The notes below the pieces were generated by a model. It ran no database searches. It was not told the origin of the DNA and worked only from the letters and a program-made list of their open reading frames with translations. From Bacteroidaceae bacterium (GTDB lineage Bacteria > Bacteroidota > Bacteroidia > Bacteroidales > Bacteroidaceae), in assembly GCA_024401115.1 (NCBI GenBank), contig JAKSLP010000022.1, positions 1-42,273 on the forward strand: a DNA stretch of 42,273 nucleotides, given 5' to 3'. How positions within the stretch are numbered: the first letter of the stretch is position 1; each line of letters opens with the position of its first letter. The position numbers and the translations under genes are program-made. Shown piece by piece: positions 19,118 through 26,987 of the stretch.

Positions 19118-19149
19118 CAAAATTACTAATTTTTCTCCTTTTATACAAT
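19118..19149 (-). promoter_or_regulatory. Promoter for the PH protein / PBP4 operon
   Basis: On the minus strand, ATTG (19146-19149) is followed after 20 bases by TAATTTTG (19118-19125). The leader would be about 30 bases. Confidence 0.6.
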
Positions 19150-19187
19150 TTATAGTTCGTAAAAGGATAAATAATTAAAGAATTCAC

Positions 19188-19195
19188 TAATTTTG
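19188..19195 (+). promoter_or_regulatory. -7 box of nadB
   Basis: TAATTTTG lies 22 bases before the nadB start. I see no convincing -33 motif. Confidence 0.5.
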
Positions 19196-19217
19196 CATCA
19201 CTAAATTCGAATAAAAA

Positions 19218-20807
19218 ATGGTCTATAAATACGACTTCTTAGTCATTGGTTCAGGTATAGCCGGAATGAGTTATGCCTTGAAAGTAGCTCACAAAGGAAA
19301 GGTGGCTCTAATATGTAAAACTACCTTGGATGAAGCTAATACAAAGTTTGCACAGGGTGGTGTAGCCAGTGTTACCAATCTGCTGGTAGACAATTTTGAC
19401 AAGCACATTGAGGATACCATGATTGCAGGTGACTTTATCAGTGACCGTGCAGCAGTGGAGAAAGTGGTTCGTGAGGCTCCATCCCAGATTCAGGAATTGG
19501 TGAAATGGGGTGTGAATTTCGATAAGAAAGAGAATGGTGAGTTCGACCTGCACCGTGAGGGTGGTCACTCTGAGTTCCGTATCCTGCACCATGCCGATGA
19601 TACCGGTGCTGAGATTCAGCGCGGATTGATGGAAGCTGTACGCAACAATCCTAACATCGACATTCTCGAGCATCATTTTGCAGTGGAGATCATTACCCAG
19701 CATCATCTGGGTGTTCGTATCACCCGCCGTACTCCAGATATTGAATGTTATGGTGCTTATGTGCTGAATCCAACCACACAGAAAATTGATACTTATCTGT
19801 CCAAGGTTACCCTGATGGCAACAGGCGGTACCGGTGCGGTTTATTCTACCACTACCAACCCCAATATTGCTACCGGCGATGGTATTGCCATGGTATACCG
19901 TGCTAAAGGTAAGGTAAAGGACATGGAGTTTGTACAGTTCCATCCTACAGCTCTCTATAATCCAGATGAAACTCATCCTGCATACCTGATTACAGAAGCA
20001 ATGCGTGGATACGGTGGCATCTTGCGTTTGCCTGATGGAACTGAGTTCATGCAGAAATACGATGAGCGTCTAAGCTTGGCTCCACGTGATATTGTGGCAC
20101 GTGCCATTGATAACGAGATGAAGATCCACGGTTTGGATCATGTTTGCCTGGATGTTACCCACAAGGATCCTGAAGAGACCAAGCATCACTTCCCTAATAT
20201 CTATGCCAAGTGTCTGAGTATCGGTATTGATATCACCAAGGAGTATATCCCTGTAGTTCCATGTGCACACTACATGTGCGGTGGTATTCAGGTTAACTTG
20301 GATGCAGAATCATCTATCCATCGTCTGTATGCGGTAGGTGAGTGCTCATGCACCGGTCTTCATGGTGGAAACCGTTTGGCCAGCAATTCACTGATCGAGG
20401 CTGTCGTTTACGCCGATGCTGCAGCTAAGCATTCCTTGCATGTCATTGATGAGTATGAGTTCAACGAAAAGATTCCAGAGTGGAACGATGAGGGTACCAT
20501 GAGTAACGAGGAAAAGGTACTGATTGCCCAGGATATGAAGGAAGTAAACCAAATTATGAGTACTTATGTAGGTATCGTACGCAGTGATTTGCGTCTGCGC
20601 CGTGCATGGGAGCGTTTGGATTTGCTTTACGAAGAGACAGAAGACCTGTTCAAGCGCGTTAAGGCTACTAAGGATATCTGTGAGTTGCGTAATATGATCA
20701 ATACCGGTTATCTGATTACCCGATGCGCTTTGGAGCGTAAGGAAAGCCGTGGATTACATTACATCTTGGATTATCCAAAACATGCTTACGATTTGAAGAA
20801 AAAATAA
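19218..20807 (+). CDS. nadB: L-aspartate oxidase
   Basis: NadB oxidises L-aspartate to iminoaspartate, the first step of de novo NAD synthesis. In gut anaerobes fumarate is the likely acceptor. The 529-residue protein has the FAD-binding GSGIAGMSYA (11-20), the HREGGHSEFR region (about 114-123) and the C-terminal CTGLHGGNRLASNSLIEA block that separates NadB/SdhA-type flavoproteins. Its partner NadA is encoded at 25424, split from nadB by four unrelated genes. A bidirectional terminator follows. Confidence 0.96.
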   Translation: MVYKYDFLVIGSGIAGMSYALKVAHKGKVALICKTTLDEANTKFAQGGVASVTNLLVDNFDKHIEDTMIAGDFISDRAAVEKVVREAPSQIQELVKWGVNFDKKENGEFDLHREGGHSEFRILHHADDTGAEIQRGLMEAVRNNPNIDILEHHFAVEIITQHHLGVRITRRTPDIECYGAYVLNPTTQKIDTYLSKVTLMATGGTGAVYSTTTNPNIATGDGIAMVYRAKGKVKDMEFVQFHPTALYNPDETHPAYLITEAMRGYGGILRLPDGTEFMQKYDERLSLAPRDIVARAIDNEMKIHGLDHVCLDVTHKDPEETKHHFPNIYAKCLSIGIDITKEYIPVVPCAHYMCGGIQVNLDAESSIHRLYAVGECSCTGLHGGNRLASNSLIEAVVYADAAAKHSLHVIDEYEFNEKIPEWNDEGTMSNEEKVLIAQDMKEVNQIMSTYVGIVRSDLRLRRAWERLDLLYEETEDLFKRVKATKDICELRNMINTGYLITRCALERKESRGLHYILDYPKHAYDLKKK

Positions 20808-20812
20808 AAAGT

Positions 20813-20837
20813 AAAGGGGTTCGTTATGAACCCCTTT
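20813..20837. terminator. Bidirectional terminator after nadB
   Basis: A 10-bp perfect stem (AAAGGGGTTC with GAACCCCTTT) has a 5-base loop and is followed by CTTATTTTT. It separates convergent nadB and the radical SAM gene. Confidence 0.85.
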
Positions 20838-20844
20838 CTTATTT

Positions 20845-21624
20845 TTAATAGGAAGCTGATGCTTCCAAACCTTCTTTTTTAAGTAAATCTACAATACGGT
20901 CCAACTCTTCATGAGGGGCCTTTTCCAACAACTGGTCAGGTGTTTCACGGTCAATGGTGTAAATCATCACTTTTTCAGGATTAATCTCCTTGACAACCTC
21001 CATCCATGGCAATACATAATCATCTGTAGTATTGTTCACATCCTTGCCAGTAGGAGAGAGACCTTTTAGAAATATGGTTTGGATGATGACATGTCCGTCG
21101 AACTTCTTTAAGTTTTCGATAATGGTCTGTACGTTGTAAGAACCCGTAGGTCTATCCAATTCTTCAATATAGGCACTGTTTACAGTATCAAGCTTTAGAA
21201 TATTATTGTCCACCAGCATCAGGGCTTTACGCACGCTTTCCTTTGTAATCAGTGTGGCATTGCTCAATACGCTTACCTTAGCTTCAGGAAAGTATTTGTC
21301 CCGCAAGACTATGGTATCGGCTATAATCTCTGGAAAATGAGGATGAGCAGTAGGTTCTCCATTGCCAGCAAAAGTCAGTACGTCAGGTTTGGGACCGTTC
21401 TCCTTCATATCCATCAACTGCTTCTCCAAAGCCTCATATACCTGTTCACGGGTAGGCAGGGCTGCATGTGGTCTATGATCAGCATTATAACCGCATTCGC
21501 AATAGATACAGTCGAATGTACAGAACTTGCCGTCAGCAGGTAAAAGATTAATGCCTAATGAAACTCCCAAACGACGGCTATGAATAGGACCGAAGATAGG
21601 GGAGGGATATATAACTGTTGCCAT
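20845..21624 (-). CDS. Radical SAM protein (COG0731-like)
   Basis: The 259-residue protein carries the radical-SAM cluster motif CTFDCIYCECG (Cys spacing CxxxCxxC) near residues 34-44, preceded by GPIHSRRLGVSLGINLLP, which is typical of the COG0731 family. Downstream, FAGNGEPTAHPHF matches the GGE-like SAM-binding region. The reaction is unknown; distant relatives include the archaeal wyosine enzyme TYW1. It is likely a single-gene unit with a -7 box TACTTTTG at 21651-21658 on the minus strand. Confidence 0.85.
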   Translation of the reverse strand: MATVIYPSPIFGPIHSRRLGVSLGINLLPADGKFCTFDCIYCECGYNADHRPHAALPTREQVYEALEKQLMDMKENGPKPDVLTFAGNGEPTAHPHFPEIIADTIVLRDKYFPEAKVSVLSNATLITKESVRKALMLVDNNILKLDTVNSAYIEELDRPTGSYNVQTIIENLKKFDGHVIIQTIFLKGLSPTGKDVNNTTDDYVLPWMEVVKEINPEKVMIYTIDRETPDQLLEKAPHEELDRIVDLLKKEGLEASASY

Positions 21625-21650
21625 ATGGTATACTTTTTTATTATGCGGGA

Positions 21651-21658
21651 CAAAAGTA
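21651..21658 (-). promoter_or_regulatory. -7 box of the radical SAM gene
   Basis: TACTTTTG on the minus strand lies 26 bases before the start codon. No clear -33 is visible. Confidence 0.4.
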
Positions 21659-21666
21659 CAACTTTT

Positions 21667-23670
21667 TTATATCTTTATCCTTAATTGCACTTGTAAATTG
21701 TTCTTTTTCTGCTGTGAGGCATCAAAATACATCGTATGTCCATATTTCAACTGGATCATCCAGTTTGTTGATATATCATACCTGAATAGGGTTGAAAACC
21801 TGAATCCATGACCATAATAGGATGGAAATGAAAAAGAATAAAGCAATCCTTTTTCATAAGCATATATATTTGATTCATAACTCTCTGTATGGAAATAAGT
21901 ACCCATTACAGAAACTTGGACAGCCGGTTTATTCCATGTGAAATCTCCTTGTTGAGAAAAAGCATATCCTCTTTCCGCAGACAAATCGGCTATATTAAAC
22001 TGTGTATAATTGATCTGACTGCTCAATTGTACATTACCAAAATGATATTTGGCTTGAATCCGGGCTGTCTGTCTTATTCTATTGGCTATGGCCACTTGTT
22101 TTTCATTCAATGGATTCTTATAGTTCTGCTGTTTAACCTTCATCCGGTATTTCACTAACCATTCCACCTTATGACTGGTGGTATATTCCACTTGTCCTAA
22201 AGCATCCATGCCTTTGGTATGTTTGGCCGAAACCAGATACCTGTACCAGGGAAACTCATACAAATCCACATAAGCTAATGTTTTCAACCGGGATAGTGGT
22301 TTATAAACCATGCCTACATAAATTCCATTTTCATTCTTCACATCTGATGATTCACCAAAGGAATTTCCATACAGTGCATTATATTGTTTATCATAATAAC
22401 GGTACACCAAATTCAGCTGCATTTTAGCTGAAGGCCTGTATTGTACTGAATGAAGCATAGACAAAGATTTCTTTTCATCCATGGCCAATTCTCCCTTTAA
22501 TGTCCACCGGTAACTTACATAACTGTAATCCACACTTGAATTGGAAAAATGCTTTCCTTGTGGATAAAAGTGTTTATAATGCGATATATCCGGATAAGTT
22601 ATGAACGGTTTGTTGAAAACTGAATAAAGGGTTGTCAACCCCATGTGGAAATCTTTAATAGAATAACTTAAATGACCACCTATCAATAGATTAGATATAT
22701 TATTTTTCTTTTCTATTTCAGATAATGTTCTATGGTATCCATCCGTTTTCAAATTAGTTATCAACGATTCCTTATTGATTGTAGCGTCTTGATAACGATA
22801 TGAACAGAATGTGTATAACTGCCATTTCTTCCATCCCCATTCAGTGGCTATTCCTTGAAAATACCCGTTTTCACTGGTCGATGAATGTTTGGTAATAGCA
22901 TTTCCGCCATTGCTATTCAACTGTGAGAGTAAAGCTATTTTTCCTGGAGTAAACTGTCCATTTACTACCAATCCTTGTCCGAATCGGAGTTTATATTTTC
23001 CTAAAGCAAGGGTTTTCAACACACCTAAATTTCTTATAATCAAATAGTAATTATAATTGTCAAACCATTTATCAAAACTTTTAAGCATGGGTTCGCCTTT
23101 ATCCTTTTCAGCAGTTAATCCCCATTCTATGCGTTGGTTATATTTATACTGATAGCGCAATGAATGATACAACGGAGATCCCAAATATTTTTCATCCTGT
23201 GCCTGGAAAGGAACATCAGTTCTCAACACTATATTCTGCTTTCCATACTTTTTTATAGCATTGAAAGACAATTTATTACTCTTATTCTTTTCTTTTTCAT
23301 CAAAAGTTATGAACAGGGCTAACAGGAGTCGTGTATCATAATCCAAATAAGGAATAAGGTTCAATTCTCCCACAGACCGGATAGGACCATAGGAGTACAC
23401 GTATGCTTCAATCTCTTCTATTTGCTGAGCGTTAAGGAACGGCAGTTGTTTCAGTTCCTCTGCGGTGGCTGAATTGATGCGGATGGGATTTTCATGAATA
23501 TAGCACAGATCATCATAGAAATCATTTAGAAAAGTATAATTTTCTGACTCCTGATCTGTCAACTTATCTACAAAATCATCCCAGGTAAGTGATTGTGCTC
23601 CCGCTCTGTATGGATAGAATACCATGAAAGCACAACCCATTAACCACCGCATCCGACGGTATAACGTCAT
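21667..23670 (-). CDS. Secreted helix-hairpin-helix protein with outer-membrane beta-barrel-like C-terminal part
   Basis: The 667-residue protein starts with a signal peptide (cleavage near YRAGAQS, about 20-26). It then has tandem helix-hairpin-helix repeats, INSATAEELKQLPFLNAQQ (64-82) and IRSVGELNLIPYLDYDTRLL (97-116), like ComEA-type DNA-binding domains. The remaining 500 or so residues are rich in alternating aromatic/hydrophobic strands (for example YHSLRYQYKYNQRIEWGL) and end in LQVQLRIKI, resembling an outer-membrane barrel. The function is unknown; a DNA-handling or porin-like surface role is speculation. It is transcribed from a good promoter that overlaps the divergent DUF4294 promoter. 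Confidence 0.7.
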   Translation of the reverse strand: MTLYRRMRWLMGCAFMVFYPYRAGAQSLTWDDFVDKLTDQESENYTFLNDFYDDLCYIHENPIRINSATAEELKQLPFLNAQQIEEIEAYVYSYGPIRSVGELNLIPYLDYDTRLLLALFITFDEKEKNKSNKLSFNAIKKYGKQNIVLRTDVPFQAQDEKYLGSPLYHSLRYQYKYNQRIEWGLTAEKDKGEPMLKSFDKWFDNYNYYLIIRNLGVLKTLALGKYKLRFGQGLVVNGQFTPGKIALLSQLNSNGGNAITKHSSTSENGYFQGIATEWGWKKWQLYTFCSYRYQDATINKESLITNLKTDGYHRTLSEIEKKNNISNLLIGGHLSYSIKDFHMGLTTLYSVFNKPFITYPDISHYKHFYPQGKHFSNSSVDYSYVSYRWTLKGELAMDEKKSLSMLHSVQYRPSAKMQLNLVYRYYDKQYNALYGNSFGESSDVKNENGIYVGMVYKPLSRLKTLAYVDLYEFPWYRYLVSAKHTKGMDALGQVEYTTSHKVEWLVKYRMKVKQQNYKNPLNEKQVAIANRIRQTARIQAKYHFGNVQLSSQINYTQFNIADLSAERGYAFSQQGDFTWNKPAVQVSVMGTYFHTESYESNIYAYEKGLLYSFSFPSYYGHGFRFSTLFRYDISTNWMIQLKYGHTMYFDASQQKKNNLQVQLRIKI

Positions 23671-23701
23671 TAAAAACTTGCAGTCAGTAGTTAAGTTTCG
23701 T

Positions 23702-23733
23702 CAAAGATAAAGTAAAGTTTTGACAATCACAAA
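23702..23733 (-). promoter_or_regulatory. Promoter of the helix-hairpin-helix gene
   Basis: On the minus strand, TTTG (23730-23733) is followed after 20 bases by TATCTTTG (23702-23709), a full match to the Bacteroidota consensus. Confidence 0.75.
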
Positions 23734-23750
23734 TAATATATTTACTTTTG
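23719..23750 (+). promoter_or_regulatory. Promoter of the DUF4294 gene, interleaved with the opposing promoter
   Basis: TTTG (23719-23722) is followed after 20 bases by TACTTTTG (23743-23750). The start point near 23757 supports the ATG at 23785 over the upstream TTG at 23761. Confidence 0.75.
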
Positions 23751-23784
23751 CAGCATAATATTGAATTTATTACTAAGCAGATAT

Positions 23785-24465
23785 ATGCATATCTTTTCTG
23801 ATTATAGAAATAGTAAAACTATAAAACTGATTTATAGTTTATTATTTTTGTGTATAAGTTTACACATATCTGCACAGGTTAAGGTTAATGAGGAACCTGT
23901 ATATAAAGATAAATACGATGTTGGCGCTCCTATCAACGCTATGAAAATTATAGTTCGCAGTTGCTCGGATACCAATGGAGATATCATTCCTTTATTTGAA
24001 TTGCCCAATATCTATATTTTTCCGGATATGAGGTTTAAGAATAACCGTCAGCGTGAAAAATATACCCGATTGGTGCGTAATGTAAAGCGTACACTTCCTA
24101 TAGCCAAGACTATCAATGGCATAATCATTGAGACTTATGAATACCTGCAGACCATTCCTACCAAAAAGGAAAGAGATAATCATCTGGAAGATGTAGAGAA
24201 AGGTCTGATGAAACAGTATAAGCCTGAAATGAAAAAGCTTACCTATTCTCAAGGTAAGCTGCTTATTAAATTGGTTGACAGGGAATGTGATTCCCGGGCA
24301 TATGATTTAATCAAGGCATTTATGGGAAGTTTTAAAGCAGGTGTTTATAATGCTTTTGCTTCTATCTTTGGTGCCTCACTGAAAAAAACATTCGATCCTG
24401 ATGAAGATAACGATGATAAAACCGTAGAAAGAATTTGTATTCTTGTTGAAAACGGTCAGATTTAA
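23785..24465 (+). CDS. DUF4294 family exported protein
   Basis: The protein is 226 residues from this ATG, with a hydrophobic signal (LIYSLLFLCISLHISAQ). A conserved Bacteroidota domain of unknown function follows, with features such as IYIFPDMRFKNNRQREKYTRLVRNVKRTLP and the later YDLIKAFMGSFKAGVYNAFA. It is charged and probably periplasmic. The frame can be extended to a TTG at 23761, but that would leave only a few bases of leader. The C-terminus is acidic (DPDEDNDDK). Its stop overlaps the convergent TrmH-family stop. Confidence 0.75.
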   Translation: MHIFSDYRNSKTIKLIYSLLFLCISLHISAQVKVNEEPVYKDKYDVGAPINAMKIIVRSCSDTNGDIIPLFELPNIYIFPDMRFKNNRQREKYTRLVRNVKRTLPIAKTINGIIIETYEYLQTIPTKKERDNHLEDVEKGLMKQYKPEMKKLTYSQGKLLIKLVDRECDSRAYDLIKAFMGSFKAGVYNAFASIFGASLKKTFDPDEDNDDKTVERICILVENGQI

Positions 24466-24998
24466 TAGTTGATAAGTAATTGTTTTGCAAATTCCCAAAT
24501 TACTATACCAGCTGTAACAGAGACAGTTAAGGAATGTTTGGTACCAAACTGTGGAATTGCAATACAACCGTGAGAGTTATCAACAACCCCCCGTATAACT
24601 CCTTTTACCTCATTACCCATAATAATGGCATATTTTTGGGTACGGTCCAATTCCAGATGCTGTAATTTAATGCTTCCCTCTACCTGTTCTGTAGAATAAA
24701 CCACATAACCCATTTCATGCAGTTCATTGACTGCATCCATGGTATTTTTAAAGTATTTCCAACTAACAGTATCTTCTGCACCCAATGCTGTCTTATGTAT
24801 CTCTGGCTGTGGAGGATCGGCAGTAATGCCACATAAATAGATGTCTTTCACTCTGAAAGCATCAGATGAACGGAACACACTGCCCACATTATGAAGACTG
24901 CGTACATCATCCAATACCACTACCAATGGAAGTTTATCTGCCTGCTTGAACTCTTCCTGGTTCAAACGGTTCATCTCAGTTATTTTCAGCTTATGCAT
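24462..24998 (-). CDS. TrmH/SpoU-family RNA 2'-O-methyltransferase
   Basis: The protein is 178 residues from the ATG at 24998. The three SPOUT motifs are present: LDDVRSLHNVGSVFRSSDAF (motif 1 with the N and R), IIMGNEVKGV (motif 2) and IAIPQFGTKHSLTVSVTAGI (motif 3). It methylates a ribose in tRNA or rRNA using S-adenosylmethionine; the target cannot be assigned. The frame extends to an ATG at 25022, but the -7 box TACCTTTG at 25020-25027 overlaps that codon, so the shorter start is right if the promoter is. Confidence 0.88.
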   Translation of the reverse strand: MHKLKITEMNRLNQEEFKQADKLPLVVVLDDVRSLHNVGSVFRSSDAFRVKDIYLCGITADPPQPEIHKTALGAEDTVSWKYFKNTMDAVNELHEMGYVVYSTEQVEGSIKLQHLELDRTQKYAIIMGNEVKGVIRGVVDNSHGCIAIPQFGTKHSLTVSVTAGIVIWEFAKQLLINY

Positions 24999-25019
24999 AA
25001 GATACTTTATTTTCGGTTG

Positions 25020-25027
25020 CAAAGGTA
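25020..25027 (-). promoter_or_regulatory. -7 box of the TrmH-family gene
   Basis: TACCTTTG on the minus strand lies 21 bases before the ATG at 24998. It overlaps the alternative upstream ATG and so settles the start. Confidence 0.5.
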
Positions 25028-25423
25028 ATGAAAAGTTAGTGAAAACCTGTTGAAAAGTTAAGGAGAAAAAATGAATTAAAAATTTGGATTATTGTGTTAT
25101 TTACTCATATAAGGCATATTTATTCCTATGCAACTTATTTATGAAAAGTTTAAAACATTGTTTGAATAGAGTTTTTAACCGTATTCATTAGGTGTTTTTT
25201 CTAAAAGTTTTTAACTTTGCAACTTATAAACAGAGTGTGAATAAAATAGTCAATGTATTAGCATTCAGTATAAAACCATGTTGATAACCTAACAATAATA
25301 TTCACTCTTCATTTTATAAGTTTATATGCAAATTTGTGCTGATTTTTCTTTCAACAGTATGAACAGGCAATCAACACAATAAAAAGATTTTTTTTAAAAG
25401 GAAAGAAATAAATTTTAATTATA
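25028..25423. other. AT-rich divergent intergenic region upstream of nadA
   Basis: About 400 bases with no convincing protein gene. It holds a plus-strand -7 box TAACTTTG (25212-25219) and a large hairpin at 25221-25322, described separately. That would leave nadA a leader of about 200 bases. Confidence 0.5.
25221..25322 (+). ncRNA. Candidate structured RNA or long nadA leader hairpin
   Basis: The outer arms AACTTATAAA (25221-25230) and TTTATAAGTT (25313-25322) are perfectly complementary. Inside them AGAGTG (25232-25237) pairs with CACTCT (25303-25308) and AATA (25240-25243) with TATT (25299-25302), leaving a loop of about 55 bases. A -7 box TAACTTTG lies directly upstream. The shape, a long bulged rod, could be a leader element or a stand-alone RNA such as a 6S-like RNA. 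No family was recognised, and the predicted start would fall inside the first arm, which weakens the case. Confidence 0.35.
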
Positions 25424-26374
25424 ATGAATAAGGAATCTGTTGATTTGAAGGCTGAGATCCGTAGAATGTGCCAGGAGAAGAATGCCATTATCCTGGGTCA
25501 TTATTACACCGATGGTGTCATTCAGGATATAGCCGATTTTATTGGCGACAGTTTGGCACTGGCTCAGAAGGCTGCTAAAACCGATGCTGACATTATAGTA
25601 ATGTGTGGTGTTCATTTCATGGGTGAGACTTGTAAGGTATTATGTCCTGAAAAGAAAGTATTGGTTCCAGATATGGCTGCCGGCTGTTCATTGGCCGATA
25701 GTTGCCCTGCCGATGAATTTGCAAAGTTTGTAGGTGAGCATCCTGATCATACAGTTATCTCTTATGTGAATACTACAGCTGCTGTTAAGGCAGTAACCGA
25801 TATTGTGGTAACCAGCAGCAATGCCCGTCAGATTGTGGAAAGTCTGCCAAAGGACGAGAAGATTATCTTTGGTCCTGACCGCAACTTAGGCAGTTATATT
25901 AATTCCATTACCGGACGCAATATGCTGTTGTGGGATGGTGCTTGCCATGTACATAACCGTTTCAGTGTAGAAAAGATTTTGGAACTGAAACAGCAGTATC
26001 CAGGAGCAAAGGTATTGGTACATCCGGAATGTAAGGGCGCTGTAGCTAAATTAGGCGATGTAGTGGGTAGTACAGCTGCTTTATTGAAATATGCCGTTAC
26101 ACAGCCTGAAAACGAGTTTATCGTGGCTACAGAGAGCGGTATTCTTCATGAAATGCAAAAGAAGTGTCCTCAGAAGACCTTTATTCCTGCACCACCCGAT
26201 GATAGTACTTGCGGTTGCAATGAATGCAGTTTTATGAAACTGAATACACTCGAGAAATTATATGAGTGTTTGAAGAATGAGACTCCGGAAATTATAGTTG
26301 ACGAGGCTATAGCTAAGGAAGCTGTTAAGCCTATTCAGCGCATGTTGGATATCTCAGCAAAATTAGGATTATAA
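25424..26374 (+). CDS. nadA: Quinolinate synthase
   Basis: NadA is a [4Fe-4S] enzyme that condenses iminoaspartate (from NadB) with dihydroxyacetone phosphate to quinolinate. The length of 316 residues is typical. Likely cluster ligands are Cys88 (AAGCSLADSC), Cys174 (DGACHVH) and one cysteine of the TCGCNECSFMKLN group (263-268). GHYYTDGVIQDIADFIGDS (25-43) is the usual N-terminal substrate region. The start at 25424 gives the standard N-terminus. It ends in a strong shared terminator. Confidence 0.96.
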   Translation: MNKESVDLKAEIRRMCQEKNAIILGHYYTDGVIQDIADFIGDSLALAQKAAKTDADIIVMCGVHFMGETCKVLCPEKKVLVPDMAAGCSLADSCPADEFAKFVGEHPDHTVISYVNTTAAVKAVTDIVVTSSNARQIVESLPKDEKIIFGPDRNLGSYINSITGRNMLLWDGACHVHNRFSVEKILELKQQYPGAKVLVHPECKGAVAKLGDVVGSTAALLKYAVTQPENEFIVATESGILHEMQKKCPQKTFIPAPPDDSTCGCNECSFMKLNTLEKLYECLKNETPEIIVDEAIAKEAVKPIQRMLDISAKLGL

Positions 26375-26385
26375 TATAGATAAAT

Positions 26386-26417
26386 AAAAAAGGTGCTTAT
26401 TAACAAGCACCTTTTTT
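26386..26417. terminator. Bidirectional terminator between nadA and rdgB
   Basis: A perfect 13-bp stem (26386-26398 with 26405-26417; core AAGGTGCTT) with a 6-base loop ends in T7. It partly overlaps the rdgB stop region. Confidence 0.9.
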
Positions 26418-26984
26418 TAGATATTCACAAAGTTTAGCGATAGCTCTTGAACGATGGCTTACCTGGTTCTTTACATCTACGCCTAATTCAGCAAATGTTT
26501 CGGTATAGCCTTCAGGTATGAATACAGGATCATAACCGAATCCTTTTTCACCTTTCTTTTCAGTAGTGATTTCTCCGTTTACTATTCCTTCAAACTGATG
26601 TTCCACACCATTCTCTATTAAGGAGACAATGGTACGGAAACGGGCCTTACGGTTTTCCTTTCCTTCCAGCTCATGAAGAAGTTTACGGGTGTTTGCATCG
26701 GTATCATGGCCATCGGTGGCATAACGGGCTGTATGCACGCCAGGAGCGCCTCCTAAGGCCTCTACTTCCAAACCTGTATCATCTGCAAAGCAATCCAAGC
26801 CATAGTTCTCATATACATAATGAGATTTTTGGCTAGCATTACCTTCCAGAGTATCGCTGTTTTCAGGAATATCCACATCACAGTGGATATCCTTCAAACT
26901 CAGCAATTCGAATTCATTACCCAATATAGCCTTTATTTCTTCCAGCTTATGGGCATTGTTAGTAGCAATTACAAGTTTCTTCAT
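26400..26984 (-). CDS. rdgB: dITP/XTP pyrophosphatase (Ham1/RdgB family)
   Basis: This house-cleaning enzyme hydrolyses dITP, ITP and XTP to monophosphates so they are not built into nucleic acids. The 194-residue protein has the N-terminal [11 protein letters not shown] (7-17), [24 protein letters not shown] with the metal-binding aspartates (about 66-89) and the C-terminal VSHRSRAI. It begins 3 bases after the end of leuS in the direction of transcription, so the two form an operon. Confidence 0.96.
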   Translation of the reverse strand: MKKLVIATNNAHKLEEIKAILGNEFELLSLKDIHCDVDIPENSDTLEGNASQKSHYVYENYGLDCFADDTGLEVEALGGAPGVHTARYATDGHDTDANTRKLLHELEGKENRKARFRTIVSLIENGVEHQFEGIVNGEITTEKKGEKGFGYDPVFIPEGYTETFAELGVDVKNQVSHRSRAIAKLCEYLKKGAC

Positions 26985-26987
26985 CCG

